From contig CAYYQE010000011.1 of NCBI GenBank assembly GCA_964473745.1, positions 1 to 43,534 on the forward strand: a DNA stretch of 43,534 bases, written 5' to 3'. A model generated the notes under the pieces. It did not search any database. It was not told the origin of the DNA and worked only from the letters and a program-made list of their open reading frames with translations. The translations under genes and the position numbers were made by a program. Positions 25,538 to 33,876 of the stretch are shown in pieces; position 1 is the stretch's first letter, and every line of letters starts with the position of its first letter. The stretch comes from JABJMC01 sp964473745. GTDB taxonomy: Bacteria > Patescibacteriota > Gracilibacteria > UBA1369 > UBA12473.

Positions 25538-26353
25538 TTAACCTAATAATCTTTTTAGAAAAGCTTGATGAGTAGCCATCACAGCCTCATGAGCAGATGC
25601 TAAATCAGGAAAAGATTTTTCGCGTTCGCCATCTTCTGCTGGAAGATAGCCTTGAATACCACTTACAGCGCGATCACTGCGCCTTTGAGCAAAAAGTGGA
25701 TACCCTAAATAGGAATCAGGAAACATAAGTAAACCGTTTTGTTCAGCTACTTGTTGAATTGCCTGAGCACCAGCGCTATCTAAAGTCGTATCATGAATTC
25801 GAGGGTCATAACTCATAGCTATGCCGTCTTCAGTCCGGTGCACTAACTCAGGAGGAAGAGCCCCCAGTTGATCTATGTCAAAATGTTGGAGAATAGGACG
25901 TACCAGCGCTCCTCTCCCAAAAGGGTATTTCACCTGTCTGAATAGTCCGTCTGGTAATGATTGGTGAATTGTAAAGGGAGCATCATCACGGGCCATAGAA
26001 CTTCCATTATTCCAAGATATATTCGCCTTTGGAATAGTTTCGGCAGTTCTTAGATCAACAAGAGATTCTCTCATAACGCCAAGAACTCGTCTTACATAAC
26101 CCCCACGCCGATCAGATAGATTTTTTCTAAATCCCCATTTCGAAAATTCACCTGGCGCAGGAATATCTCTGGCCATAACTTCGCGGTAATTGCGATCTTC
26201 TCCACCAAGTTCAGCCACTTGCATACAAGCATTATTAAAACTAAGGACAAGGTAAGATACGAGTTCATCAACAGGGCATTCAATATCTGATCCATCAACT
26301 AGGTCAAATATGTCGCCCGGATTGAGAACTTCACTATCTTCAAATGTATGCAT
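25538..26353 (-). CDS. Protein of unknown function
   Basis: The protein has 271 residues, acidic, without signal peptide or membrane segment. Segments include GEFSKWGFRKNLSDRRGGYVRRVLGVM and FPDSYLGYPLFAQRRSDRAVSGIQGYLP. I recognise no family. The start is supported by TTTAAC 8 nt upstream of the ATG, as for other backbone genes. The last base abuts the mutM stop. It is a single gene, separated by about 57 nt from the helicase gene on the same strand. Confidence 0.65.
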   Translation of the reverse strand: MHTFEDSEVLNPGDIFDLVDGSDIECPVDELVSYLVLSFNNACMQVAELGGEDRNYREVMARDIPAPGEFSKWGFRKNLSDRRGGYVRRVLGVMRESLVDLRTAETIPKANISWNNGSSMARDDAPFTIHQSLPDGLFRQVKYPFGRGALVRPILQHFDIDQLGALPPELVHRTEDGIAMSYDPRIHDTTLDSAGAQAIQQVAEQNGLLMFPDSYLGYPLFAQRRSDRAVSGIQGYLPAEDGEREKSFPDLASAHEAVMATHQAFLKRLLG

Positions 26354-26410
26354 AAGAAAAAGTTAAAGAAGAATTATTTATACATGTGACTTGAAAAACA
26401 GTCAACAGGC

Positions 26411-27676
26411 TTATGTCAGCTCCTCCTCCACTCTTTGCGAAGCCCGGCGCAATTTTTCGTCTAGCTCAATAATAAAGGGATTTACTGATAGCGACATGTC
26501 ATTAACCCCCAAAAGATGAATTCCTTTCAACGATTTAACTCGAGAGAGCGCCACATACCCCATGCCATGTTCGAATGATTTACTCAGATCGATTAAGGCT
26601 GCATCCAGGCTCATACCTTGGCTTTTGTGCACTGTAATTGCCCAAGCCAAACGCAAGGGGATTTGAGTTATTTGGGCCTTTACTTCATCTTCCTCTTCAA
26701 TGGCCCACGTTGCTGTTTTAGCTGTAATTTTTTGGCCATCAAAAGTCTTTACAATCGGAAAACTCTCCACATCAAACCCTATAACCTCTCCGAGCGTCCC
26801 ATTCACATATCCTTTTTCAAAATTATTCTTCACAAACATCACCATGGCCCCTTTTTTTAGAATAAGATGTTCCGGAGTACGACAGTGCTTTTTGAGAACA
26901 TCAACCAGCACATCAAGTCCGCTCGAGCTCATTGAATAATATCGCGGCTCCCCATTTATTTTGCTAAGTTCAGCGTTGTTGATCTCATCTACATCCACGT
27001 TATGGGTATAAAGTTTAGTGGCTTTGTGCTTTTTGGGTTTGCTGGACAGGGCTTGCGGCATCCGCTCTTCTAGTAATTTAATACTTTTGTCAGTGATTTG
27101 GTTTGCTCGAATTTCATTAAGGATTTTTAGAAATTTAGGATCGTGATGACGATACGGCTCTGTTAAATAACAAATTTTAATATTCATGTCCTGCCAAACA
27201 TCTGAGTCATAGGCAAATCTTGGTCTTTCCCCATTCCTAGTAATTGGCGGAAGCTGAAAAAAGTCACCCGAAAGAACAACTTGCATCCCCCCAAACGGCA
27301 GATCGTTTTTGCGAAACTCTCGACAAATTAAATCCACCATATCCAGTTGCTCCGCACTCAACATCGAAATTTCATCAATAATCAAAACTTCGGCATTTTT
27401 GATGCGGCGGCGTAGATAATGTTTCTTGCGGAGATTTTTTAGATCATCACTTGTAAGCTCATCTCTAATCCCCAGCCCAGACCACGAATGAATAGTTACG
27501 CCACTTAAGTGTGTGGCCGCAATACCGGTCGAGGCTGTAACTCCCACGGCCACTAGTTGTTTTTTTAAATAGTCAATATAGCGATTGAGTAGGTGGGTTT
27601 TTCCAGTCCCGGCCGAACCACCCAAATAAACGTTGTAACCAGATTTAAGTATGCGAAAAGCAGTGTTTTGTTTCAT
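26411..27676 (-). CDS. PIF1/RecD-like superfamily 1 DNA helicase
   Basis: The protein has 421 residues from the ATG at 27676, chosen because it overlaps the stop of the preceding gene (ATGA). Walker A GGSAGTGKTHLL, motif Ia TASTGIAATHL, Walker B VLIIDEISMLS, motif III QVVLSGDFFQLPP, and the C-terminal motifs AWAITVHKSQGMSLDAALIDL and GYVALSRVKSLKGI are all present. These are the signatures of PIF1-type 5'-3' helicases, which resolve difficult DNA structures. It is shorter than yeast Pif1 and close to bacterial forms. It forms an apparent operon with a 79-residue membrane protein and a 124-residue unknown protein. Confidence 0.93.
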   Translation of the reverse strand: MKQNTAFRILKSGYNVYLGGSAGTGKTHLLNRYIDYLKKQLVAVGVTASTGIAATHLSGVTIHSWSGLGIRDELTSDDLKNLRKKHYLRRRIKNAEVLIIDEISMLSAEQLDMVDLICREFRKNDLPFGGMQVVLSGDFFQLPPITRNGERPRFAYDSDVWQDMNIKICYLTEPYRHHDPKFLKILNEIRANQITDKSIKLLEERMPQALSSKPKKHKATKLYTHNVDVDEINNAELSKINGEPRYYSMSSSGLDVLVDVLKKHCRTPEHLILKKGAMVMFVKNNFEKGYVNGTLGEVIGFDVESFPIVKTFDGQKITAKTATWAIEEEDEVKAQITQIPLRLAWAITVHKSQGMSLDAALIDLSKSFEHGMGYVALSRVKSLKGIHLLGVNDMSLSVNPFIIELDEKLRRASQRVEEELT

Positions 27677-27912
27677 ATCCACCAAGAAATATTTTTTGCT
27701 AGCACCACAAAAACGAAAAAGCTGATAATCCCGATCAACCAAGCATGTTTTATTAGCCAGGCCCGAGAGCGTTTATCTTTTTGCCACATTTTAAGCAGAA
27801 ATTCATTTTTCGGAGGATGATTCTCCCAAAATTTCTCCCCAAAATATAAGCCAAAACCCACAATAAATGCTCGAACTGTAGCAAGAAAATAAAGAGTGTA
27901 GTCAATCTCCAT
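27673..27912 (-). CDS. Small membrane protein, translationally coupled to the PIF1-like helicase
   Basis: The protein has 79 residues with two hydrophobic segments (about 7-24 and 55-77) around a basic central loop (MWQKDKRSRAWLIKHAW). No family is recognised. The stop overlaps the helicase ATG by 4 nt, and the start lies 9 nt after the preceding gene, which supports a real coding gene in an operon. Confidence 0.65.
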   Translation of the reverse strand: MEIDYTLYFLATVRAFIVGFGLYFGEKFWENHPPKNEFLLKMWQKDKRSRAWLIKHAWLIGIISFFVFVVLAKNISWWI

Positions 27913-27921
27913 GGTTTTGCT

Positions 27922-28296
27922 TTACATAAAATCTTCCAGATCCACAACTACCCATTGATCGGTGCCTTCTGGCTTTCGTTTGAGGTGAACGTCGATGCGG
28001 GGGCTAGGCAAATCCATAACAGATTTTTGATGTCCGTGTCCCACAATTTTGGCTTCATGAATTTCACGGGTAACTAGAAAATCCGATCCAGCCAAGGTAA
28101 ATTCCACGATGCGTTTTTCCCCAAGTTCATAATCATCATGGCCCATGGAGTCATAAATCGGTTCATATTCATCGCGACCCATCTCTGCGCCCGCGGCTTT
28201 TACTTTTCCTATAAATTCTTCAAAACGGTCATCCGCCGCTGATTGCCGGGTGTCATCAATTTCTTGGTAGGCCCGTTTTTCTCTTCCTGATCCCAT
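27922..28296 (-). CDS. Small protein of unknown function in the helicase operon
   Basis: The protein has 124 residues, charged, without signal peptide. It has a helical N-terminal half and a beta-rich C-terminal half (RIVEFTLAGSDFLVTREIHEA, RIDVHLKRKPEGTDQWVVVDL). No family is recognised. TTTAAC lies 10 nt before the ATG. It is first of three minus-strand genes ending with the PIF1-like helicase. Confidence 0.65.
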   Translation of the reverse strand: MGSGREKRAYQEIDDTRQSAADDRFEEFIGKVKAAGAEMGRDEYEPIYDSMGHDDYELGEKRIVEFTLAGSDFLVTREIHEAKIVGHGHQKSVMDLPSPRIDVHLKRKPEGTDQWVVVDLEDFM

Positions 28297-28369
28297 AATT
28301 ATTTAGGTTAAAAATTCTAAAAGAATTAAATCATAGTAGGGATGGGAAGTCGAGAGGAGCGCAGTTTGG

Positions 28370-28378
28370 TGCTATAAT
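28370..28378 (+). promoter_or_regulatory. Extended -10 promoter of the cysteine-rich protein gene
   Basis: TGCTATAAT is a perfect extended -10, with a predicted start near 28385 and a leader of about 19 nt. No -35 hexamer is needed or seen. Confidence 0.6.
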
Positions 28379-28403
28379 CCAACTAGAAAATTTAATTTTC
28401 TTT

Positions 28404-30086
28404 ATGTCTATATGTAAAAATTGTTCGCAAGAATTTGAAGTTACAGAAGACGATCTTAAATTTTATGAAGCAGTATCTCCGGTATTCAGTGGGGAGAAGT
28501 TTGTAATTCCTCCTCCAACCCATTGTCCAGATTGTAGGGAACAGAGAAGGCTTGGACAGTGCAACGAACTCAATTTATATAAAAGCAAATGTGACTTGTG
28601 TGAGAAGTTCACTCTCACTTACTTTCCGCCTCATGCCCAGCAACCTATTTATTGTCGAGATTGTTGGCATTCAGATAAGTGGGATCCCAAAAACTATGGG
28701 CAAGAATATGATCCAGATAGATCATTTTTTGAGCAGTGGGAGGAAGTGCGCAAAAAAACACCGGCGCAAGCTTTGAGTATTCAGGGAAGAATAGAGAATT
28801 CAGATTATGTTCACTTAACCGGAGACTCTAAGAATTGTTATCTAATAATGCATGCCGACCACAACGAAGATTGTTATTACGGATATGGAATAAAAAAATG
28901 TAGATGCTGTGTTGATGGGTTTTACAATATTTATTCCGAGCTTTGTTATGAAGGGATTGATTGTCATAGTTGTTATGGCCTAAAAAATTGTCAGGATTGT
29001 GTTGGTTGTTCGGATGGAACTTTTTTACGAGACTGTAAAGGGTGTAAGAATTGTTTTCTTTGTGCTGGATTACGGAACAAAGAGTGTTGTTTTAAGAACA
29101 AGCAGTACTCCAAAGAAGAATACAAAAAATTAATTAAGGAAATTGACCTTGGGTCATATCAGCAATACCAAAAATGTTTGAGAGAATTTGAGATGCTTCA
29201 AAAACAACATGTTTACAAAGAATTTCAGGGCGTCAAATTGGAGAACTGTTTTGGAATGCACCTATACAATTGCAAAGACACAACCTATAGCTTTGATTGC
29301 GATGATGTGGAGCATGGAAAATTCCTATACCAAGTCGTTCTGGGCGCAAAAGATGTTTATGATATCTATCAATATGGGAATAAACTGGAGCTTTCTTATG
29401 AATGCTCGGTTTGTGGGCTAGCGAGTTACAATCTTCTTTTTTGTTTTGAAACCCATTATTCAACCAATGTTTATTATTCGTGGTACATCGAGAATTGTAA
29501 GAACTGTTTTGGATGTTCGAGTATGCATCATCAACGCTATTGCATTTTAAACAAGCAATATTCAAAAGAGGAATATGAGGAACTCGTTCCGGAAATTATT
29601 GATAATATGATTGAAGATAATGAGTATGGTGAATTTTTCCCTATTTCTCGTTCACCGTTTGGATATAACAAAACCATGAGTCATATTTTTTATCCACTCA
29701 CGCGAGACGACGTTGCAAAAAAGGGCTGGGATTGGGACGATTTCGAACCTAGCTCAGAAACGAATGAATCTATAAAAGCAGAAGACTTACCAGATAATAT
29801 AAAAGATGTAGATGATTCTATTCTTGAAAAAGAAATTATTTGTGAAGTTTCAAAAAAGCCTTTTAGAATTACAAAACAGGAGTTGCAGTTTTATAGAACT
29901 CAAAAACTCCCACTCCCACGAAAACACTGGTTAGAAAGATACAAAACACGCTTAAACAAAAGAACTCCACGACGATTTTGGGATAGAAAATGCGATAAAT
30001 GTTTTAAAGCCATTAAAACAAGCTACCCCCCAGATCGCCCAGAAAAAATATATTGCGAAAAATGTTATTTGGGGGAGGTGTATTAA
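28404..30086 (+). CDS. Large cysteine-rich, multi-zinc-ribbon-like protein of unknown function
   Basis: The protein has 560 residues, of which I count 42 Cys, mostly in CxxC pairs. Three zinc-ribbon-like modules lie at the N-terminus (CKNC; CPDC with CDLC; CRDC) and one at the C-terminus (CDKC with CEKC). The middle has repeats such as NSKNCYLI, ENCKNCFGCS and LKNCQDCVGCS, and twice a block of the form NKQYSKEEYxxLxxEI. The repeats are short-period and could build a beta-helix-like stack with buried Cys. I know similar proteins from Candidate Phyla Radiation genomes, without assigned function. No signal peptide is present. It is monocistronic, next to the convergent tRNA-Gly. Confidence 0.75.
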   Translation: MSICKNCSQEFEVTEDDLKFYEAVSPVFSGEKFVIPPPTHCPDCREQRRLGQCNELNLYKSKCDLCEKFTLTYFPPHAQQPIYCRDCWHSDKWDPKNYGQEYDPDRSFFEQWEEVRKKTPAQALSIQGRIENSDYVHLTGDSKNCYLIMHADHNEDCYYGYGIKKCRCCVDGFYNIYSELCYEGIDCHSCYGLKNCQDCVGCSDGTFLRDCKGCKNCFLCAGLRNKECCFKNKQYSKEEYKKLIKEIDLGSYQQYQKCLREFEMLQKQHVYKEFQGVKLENCFGMHLYNCKDTTYSFDCDDVEHGKFLYQVVLGAKDVYDIYQYGNKLELSYECSVCGLASYNLLFCFETHYSTNVYYSWYIENCKNCFGCSSMHHQRYCILNKQYSKEEYEELVPEIIDNMIEDNEYGEFFPISRSPFGYNKTMSHIFYPLTRDDVAKKGWDWDDFEPSSETNESIKAEDLPDNIKDVDDSILEKEIICEVSKKPFRITKQELQFYRTQKLPLPRKHWLERYKTRLNKRTPRRFWDRKCDKCFKAIKTSYPPDRPEKIYCEKCYLGEVY

Positions 30087-30094
30087 AACCTTGG

Positions 30095-30166
<72 letters not shown>

Positions 30167-30184
30167 TTAATCCGTTGCTTGCAT

Positions 30185-30212
30185 ATTATAATGGGGATGG
30201 CGTGAAATACAA
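30185..30212 (-). promoter_or_regulatory. Promoter of tRNA-Gly
   Basis: On the minus strand TTGTAT (30207-30212), a 16-nt spacer and TATAAT (30185-30190) predict a start about 12 nt before the mature tRNA 5' end. Confidence 0.6.
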
Positions 30213-30280
30213 CATTAATTACACTTGGCTCAGCACCTACTTTCTAATATGATGGGAACCGGCCCCTAACCCTCTGAAAA

Positions 30281-31093
30281 ATGCAGCAGTATTTAAGTCT
30301 CGTTAAGGAGATTCTAGAGAACGGTGAAAAGAAAGAAGATCGCACTGGTGTGGGCACGATTTCGATTTTTGGGGCACAACGAAAATACGATTTACGCGAA
30401 GGATTTCCGTTACTTACAACTAAGAAGGTCCTTTTTTCAGCGGTTCTTCGGGAACTTTTATGGTTTCTGGACGGTTCCACGAATATCAACAACAATTTGG
30501 CGGAGCATACTCCAATTTGGAATGCCTGGGCAGATGAAGACGGGGAGCTTGGTCCGATTTACGGGTATCAGTGGCGCAAGTGGGAAAGTTTTGCCAAGAA
30601 TGAAGCAGGGGAGTATGAAAAATCTCACATTGATCAAATTAAAGAAGTAATCGACACGATTAAGACCAACCCTGACTCGCGCCGCATAATAGTGAGCGCC
30701 TGGAATGTAGCCGATCTACCACGCATGAAATTGCCGCCCTGCCATCTGTTATTTCAGTTTTATGTGGTGAATGGGCGACTAGATTGTCAGCTTTATCAGC
30801 GCAGTGCCGATGTGGCGCTGGGTGTGCCATTTAACATTGCGAGTTACGCCACGCTCATGCACATGATCGCGCAAGAGTGTGATCTCACACCCGGAATTTT
30901 CACTCACACCACCGGCGACACGCACATTTATCTCAATCACGTTGAAGGAATGAAAAAACAACTAACTCGCACCCCCGGCCCCCTCCCAACTTTAAAAATG
31001 GCCAAAAAACCATTCTGGGATTTAGAATTTGAAGATTTTGAAATCGAAAACTATCAGCACGACAAATTTATTAAATTCCCCATCGCTGTATGA
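30281..31093 (+). CDS. thyA: Thymidylate synthase
   Basis: The protein has 270 residues, the usual length of ThyA. The catalytic Cys154 lies in KLPPCHLLFQFYV, with RRIIVSAWNVADLP before it and QRSADVALGVPFNIASYA after it, the nucleotide and folate site. The C-terminus ends in IKFPIAV, as in other ThyA proteins. It methylates dUMP to dTMP using methylene-tetrahydrofolate. The stop overlaps the folA start by 4 nt (ATGA), a classic coupling since the next enzyme regenerates the folate cofactor. CCTAAC lies 10 nt before the ATG. Confidence 0.98.
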   Translation: MQQYLSLVKEILENGEKKEDRTGVGTISIFGAQRKYDLREGFPLLTTKKVLFSAVLRELLWFLDGSTNINNNLAEHTPIWNAWADEDGELGPIYGYQWRKWESFAKNEAGEYEKSHIDQIKEVIDTIKTNPDSRRIIVSAWNVADLPRMKLPPCHLLFQFYVVNGRLDCQLYQRSADVALGVPFNIASYATLMHMIAQECDLTPGIFTHTTGDTHIYLNHVEGMKKQLTRTPGPLPTLKMAKKPFWDLEFEDFEIENYQHDKFIKFPIAV

Positions 31094-31617
31094 AAAAGTT
31101 TCACGTCATTGTAGCTATGGATGAAAAACGTGGCATCGGCCAAAATGGAGGCTTGCCGTGGCATCTTTCCGAAGATCTTAAATATTTTGCCCGCACTACC
31201 AAAAAAACCAAAGATCCCAGTAAACAAAACGCCGTGATTATGGGTCGGAAAACTTGGGAATCTATTCCGGACAAGTACCGCCCGCTACCAGATCGTCTCA
31301 ACATTGTTTTGTCCCGCAACGCCGACTACATGGTGGTGCCAGATATTGAATTAGCTCGCACTTTTAACGACGCTCTAGAAGTGGCCGAGGAAAAAGGAGT
31401 AGAAACAATATTTGTGATTGGCGGGGCGTACGTTTTTGAGCAAGCTTTAGTTCGGCCGGAATGCGCGGGAATTTATCTAACCGAAATACTAGAAAATTTT
31501 AGATGTGACGCCCATCTCGCCGCCATTGACGAAGAACATTTTGAGCGCACCAAAGAATCCGAAATTCACGAAGAAAAAGGCATCAAGTTTAGATTTGTAG
31601 TTTATCGTGCTAAATAA
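31090..31617 (+). CDS. folA: Dihydrofolate reductase
   Basis: The protein has 175 residues. Motifs: IVAMDEKRGIGQNGGLPWHLSEDLKYF at the N-terminus (active-site loop and Trp), AVIMGRKTWESIP (NADPH site) and IFVIGGAYVFEQAL (Rossmann Gly-Gly). The acid in the active site is Glu in SEDLKYF, aligning with Asp27 of E. coli. It reduces dihydrofolate released by ThyA. It is translationally coupled to thyA and is followed 5 nt later by an LCP-family gene. Confidence 0.97.
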   Translation: MKKFHVIVAMDEKRGIGQNGGLPWHLSEDLKYFARTTKKTKDPSKQNAVIMGRKTWESIPDKYRPLPDRLNIVLSRNADYMVVPDIELARTFNDALEVAEEKGVETIFVIGGAYVFEQALVRPECAGIYLTEILENFRCDAHLAAIDEEHFERTKESEIHEEKGIKFRFVVYRAK

Positions 31618-31622
31618 TCCAC

Positions 31623-32630
31623 ATGAAAAAAATCCTTCACTTAATTGGAATGAGTTGCCTTGCGGTCGGATTTTTAGTGGTTCATTCAAGCGCTCTTATT
31701 TTGTATGAACCTCTCGTGGACCCCGAAACTGGTGAAAGAATCGTTTCTTTAGCCACTCCAGCGCCAAAAGCTAATTTTTTTGCTAGCCTTTTGAATATTG
31801 TTCCGGATAGTGAGCCCGAAGAAGATTTCAACATTTTGGTAGCTGGAAAACACGGCGCCAATGTCGATACTATTATTTTTGCCAACGTAGACATGGCCGA
31901 AGAAATTGTTCATTTAATCAGCATTCCGCGCGACCTTCACCATGAAAATCGCAAAATTAACAGTGTTTACGCGGATTATGGCATGGAAGAAATGACTAAA
32001 CGTGTTTCCGAAATTAGCGGCCAACCAATCGACCAATACATCTTGGTAGACATGTACGTTTTCAAAGATTTAGTAGATTTAATCGATGGGATAGATGTCA
32101 CGCTCGAAGAAGATTTGATTGACCCCACCTACAAGATCATTGATGAAAATGGGGAAGAAACCACTCTTAATTATCCAGCTGGCGATTACCATTTAAACGG
32201 TACTGAAGCCCTACGCATCGCTCGTTCTCGCCACACCACTTCGGATTATTCTCGCGCCGCGCGCCAACACATAATTCTCGAAGGGATTCGCGCCAAAGCG
32301 TCCACACTAGGCTTAGGTGACGCCGTCACTGTCATGCAAATTATGCAAACGGTTCTCGCTAACACAGAAACCAATATTGGTCTTAATACGGCCTTTAGTT
32401 ATTACCTTAATTACAGTGATTTTGAACTAGATTATGGTTATGTTTTAAGCACTGCGAATGCCCTCGACACGGTGCTCCTCCCGGTAGATTACGAAACTTC
32501 GATGCAAGTTGAAGTTTGTGAAGAACAAGAAGATGAAGAAGTTTGTGAAATGAAATACGCGATCTACACCCTCCAACCTCGTGAGGAAAATTGGAATTAC
32601 ATCAAATGGTATTTTGACGGTATACTTTAA
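31623..32630 (+). CDS. LytR-CpsA-Psr (LCP) family cell-wall glycopolymer transferase
   Basis: The protein has 335 residues. An N-terminal membrane anchor (about 5-27) precedes the LCP domain (about 60-240). Typical motifs are DTIIFANVD, HLISIPRDLHHE with the conserved Arg and Asp, and ALRIARSRHTTSDYSRAARQH with the Arg pair that binds the lipid pyrophosphate. LCP proteins attach glycopolymers to peptidoglycan on the outer face of the membrane. The C-terminal 90 residues are less conserved and contain three Cys in VCEEQEDEEVCEM-like sequence. The gene follows folA by 5 nt and precedes rnhA by 17 nt, so a shared transcript is likely. Confidence 0.9.
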   Translation: MKKILHLIGMSCLAVGFLVVHSSALILYEPLVDPETGERIVSLATPAPKANFFASLLNIVPDSEPEEDFNILVAGKHGANVDTIIFANVDMAEEIVHLISIPRDLHHENRKINSVYADYGMEEMTKRVSEISGQPIDQYILVDMYVFKDLVDLIDGIDVTLEEDLIDPTYKIIDENGEETTLNYPAGDYHLNGTEALRIARSRHTTSDYSRAARQHIILEGIRAKASTLGLGDAVTVMQIMQTVLANTETNIGLNTAFSYYLNYSDFELDYGYVLSTANALDTVLLPVDYETSMQVEVCEEQEDEEVCEMKYAIYTLQPREENWNYIKWYFDGIL

Positions 32631-32647
32631 AAAAATAATCTCCCTTT

Positions 32648-33412
32648 ATGAAACCTCTCATTATTTACACTGACGGTAGTTGTTTAGGAAATCCTGGCGC
32701 TGGCGGATGGGCCGCGATTATTCAAGACAACCACGCCGAAGTTGTTCTTTCGGGAAACGAAACCGGAACCACTAATAATCGTATGGAAATGATGGCCATT
32801 ATCCAGGCTTTAAAATGGGTAAAAGGGCACCACGGAACAGATCGAAAAACAAAGCTTTATTCAGATTCTAGCTTGTTAATAAATACTTTGAATGAAGATT
32901 GGAAAAGAAAAGCCAACACAGACCTTTGGGCAGATTTAGATGAGCTCCGAGAGGGCTTAAACGTTGAGTGGAACTGGGTAAAAGGACACGCTAATAACCC
33001 GTTAAACGAGCGTTGCGACCAATTAGCTGTGGAGGAAGCCGGGAAAGTAGATTCCAATGATTCCGAAACAGCGAGCAAATCTATGCACGTCGCCTCTCAT
33101 TCTGAAGATCAGTTTTTATGTGCTGCTTGCGGGACGGCGTCTATTGGGCTGCTCGGGTATATGGAAGGTTCAGATATGATTCGAGTGGATTGTCCACATT
33201 GCGGGCGCTACATTAAATTTGCTTCTCCAACTCCCGAAAATTTAGAACGCGCCAAAGAGCGACCCTTAATTACCAAAGAGCAAATTGCCACCTTTCAAGA
33301 AAAAGCAAAAAAAGACGGCAAAACTATCTCTGATCGCGAGTTAAAAGAGTTTAAAAAAATGACCCAATCCGAAGCTGAGGTAAGAATCGAAGCTGAACAA
33401 ACGCTTTTTTAG
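32648..33412 (+). CDS. rnhA: Ribonuclease HI with C-terminal zinc-ribbon extension
   Basis: The protein has 254 residues. Residues 1-135 are RNase HI: YTDGSCLGNPGAGGWA (first catalytic Asp), a Glu in NNRMEMMAIIQAL, Asp in LYSDSSLLINTL and the final Asp in NERCDQLA; the basic WVKGHANNPLNERC loop is intact. It cleaves RNA in RNA-DNA hybrids. Residues 155-254 are an extra domain with CAACG and CPHCG, a probable zinc ribbon, followed by a charged helical tail. The usual enzyme has about 155 residues, so this is a fusion. Its function may be nucleic-acid binding; that is inference. Confidence 0.93.
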   Translation: MKPLIIYTDGSCLGNPGAGGWAAIIQDNHAEVVLSGNETGTTNNRMEMMAIIQALKWVKGHHGTDRKTKLYSDSSLLINTLNEDWKRKANTDLWADLDELREGLNVEWNWVKGHANNPLNERCDQLAVEEAGKVDSNDSETASKSMHVASHSEDQFLCAACGTASIGLLGYMEGSDMIRVDCPHCGRYIKFASPTPENLERAKERPLITKEQIATFQEKAKKDGKTISDRELKEFKKMTQSEAEVRIEAEQTLF

Positions 33413-33413
33413 G

Positions 33414-33435
33414 GCGCTCCTATTTACACGAGCGC
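33414..33435. terminator. Hairpin shared by the convergent rnhA and trxA 3' ends
   Basis: GCGCTC (33414-33419) pairs with GAGCGC (33430-33435) across a 10-nt loop. It begins one base after the rnhA stop and includes the trxA stop. T-tracts are weak. Confidence 0.45.
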
Positions 33436-33744
33436 ATCCAATTTTTTCGCAAGCTCTTCTTTGGGAACAAATCCCACAGCCTGATCAACGACTTCACCAC
33501 CTTTAAAAAAGATAATAGTGGGGATGCTCATCACTCCATATTTCCCCGCAACCGCGCCAGCCTCGTCCACGTCAACTTTTCCAATTTTCACCTTGCCCTC
33601 GTATTCAGTGGCTAATTCTTCAATAATAGGAGTCAGCATCTTACAAGGCCCACACCAATCAGCGTAAAAATCTACTAAAACCGGGATGTCTGACTTAACA
33701 ACTTCTTCTTCGAAATTTTCATCTGTAAAGTGGGCAGCAGCCAT
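33424..33744 (-). CDS. trxA: Thioredoxin
   Basis: The protein has 106 residues from the ATG at 33744; longer upstream starts are not needed. It has the active site WCGPCK in VDFYADWCGPCKML, the cis-Pro in MSIPTIIFF and the Gly pair at the end of the fold (GGEVVDQAVGFVPKEEL). It is a full-length single-domain thioredoxin, probably reducing ribonucleotide reductase and other disulfides. It is monocistronic, divergent from the large amidase/SpoIID gene. Confidence 0.96.
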   Translation of the reverse strand: MAAAHFTDENFEEEVVKSDIPVLVDFYADWCGPCKMLTPIIEELATEYEGKVKIGKVDVDEAGAVAGKYGVMSIPTIIFFKGGEVVDQAVGFVPKEELAKKLDALV

Positions 33745-33826
33745 AATTTTTGAGTTTAGAAATAAAGCATAGTTATTATAGTGAATGGGACGCGAAAAGA
33801 AACCCAAATTTTGGGGGCGCTTTTTA

Positions 33827-33855
33827 TTGTGAAAAACTCCATAAAAAGGTATAAT
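33827..33855 (+). promoter_or_regulatory. Promoter of the amidase/SpoIID fusion gene
   Basis: TTGTGA (33827-33832) and TATAAT (33850-33855) are separated by 17 nt. The predicted start near 33862 leaves a 15-nt leader before the ATG at 33877. Confidence 0.7.
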
Positions 33856-33876
33856 ACATAGATTAAAATTCCTTCT

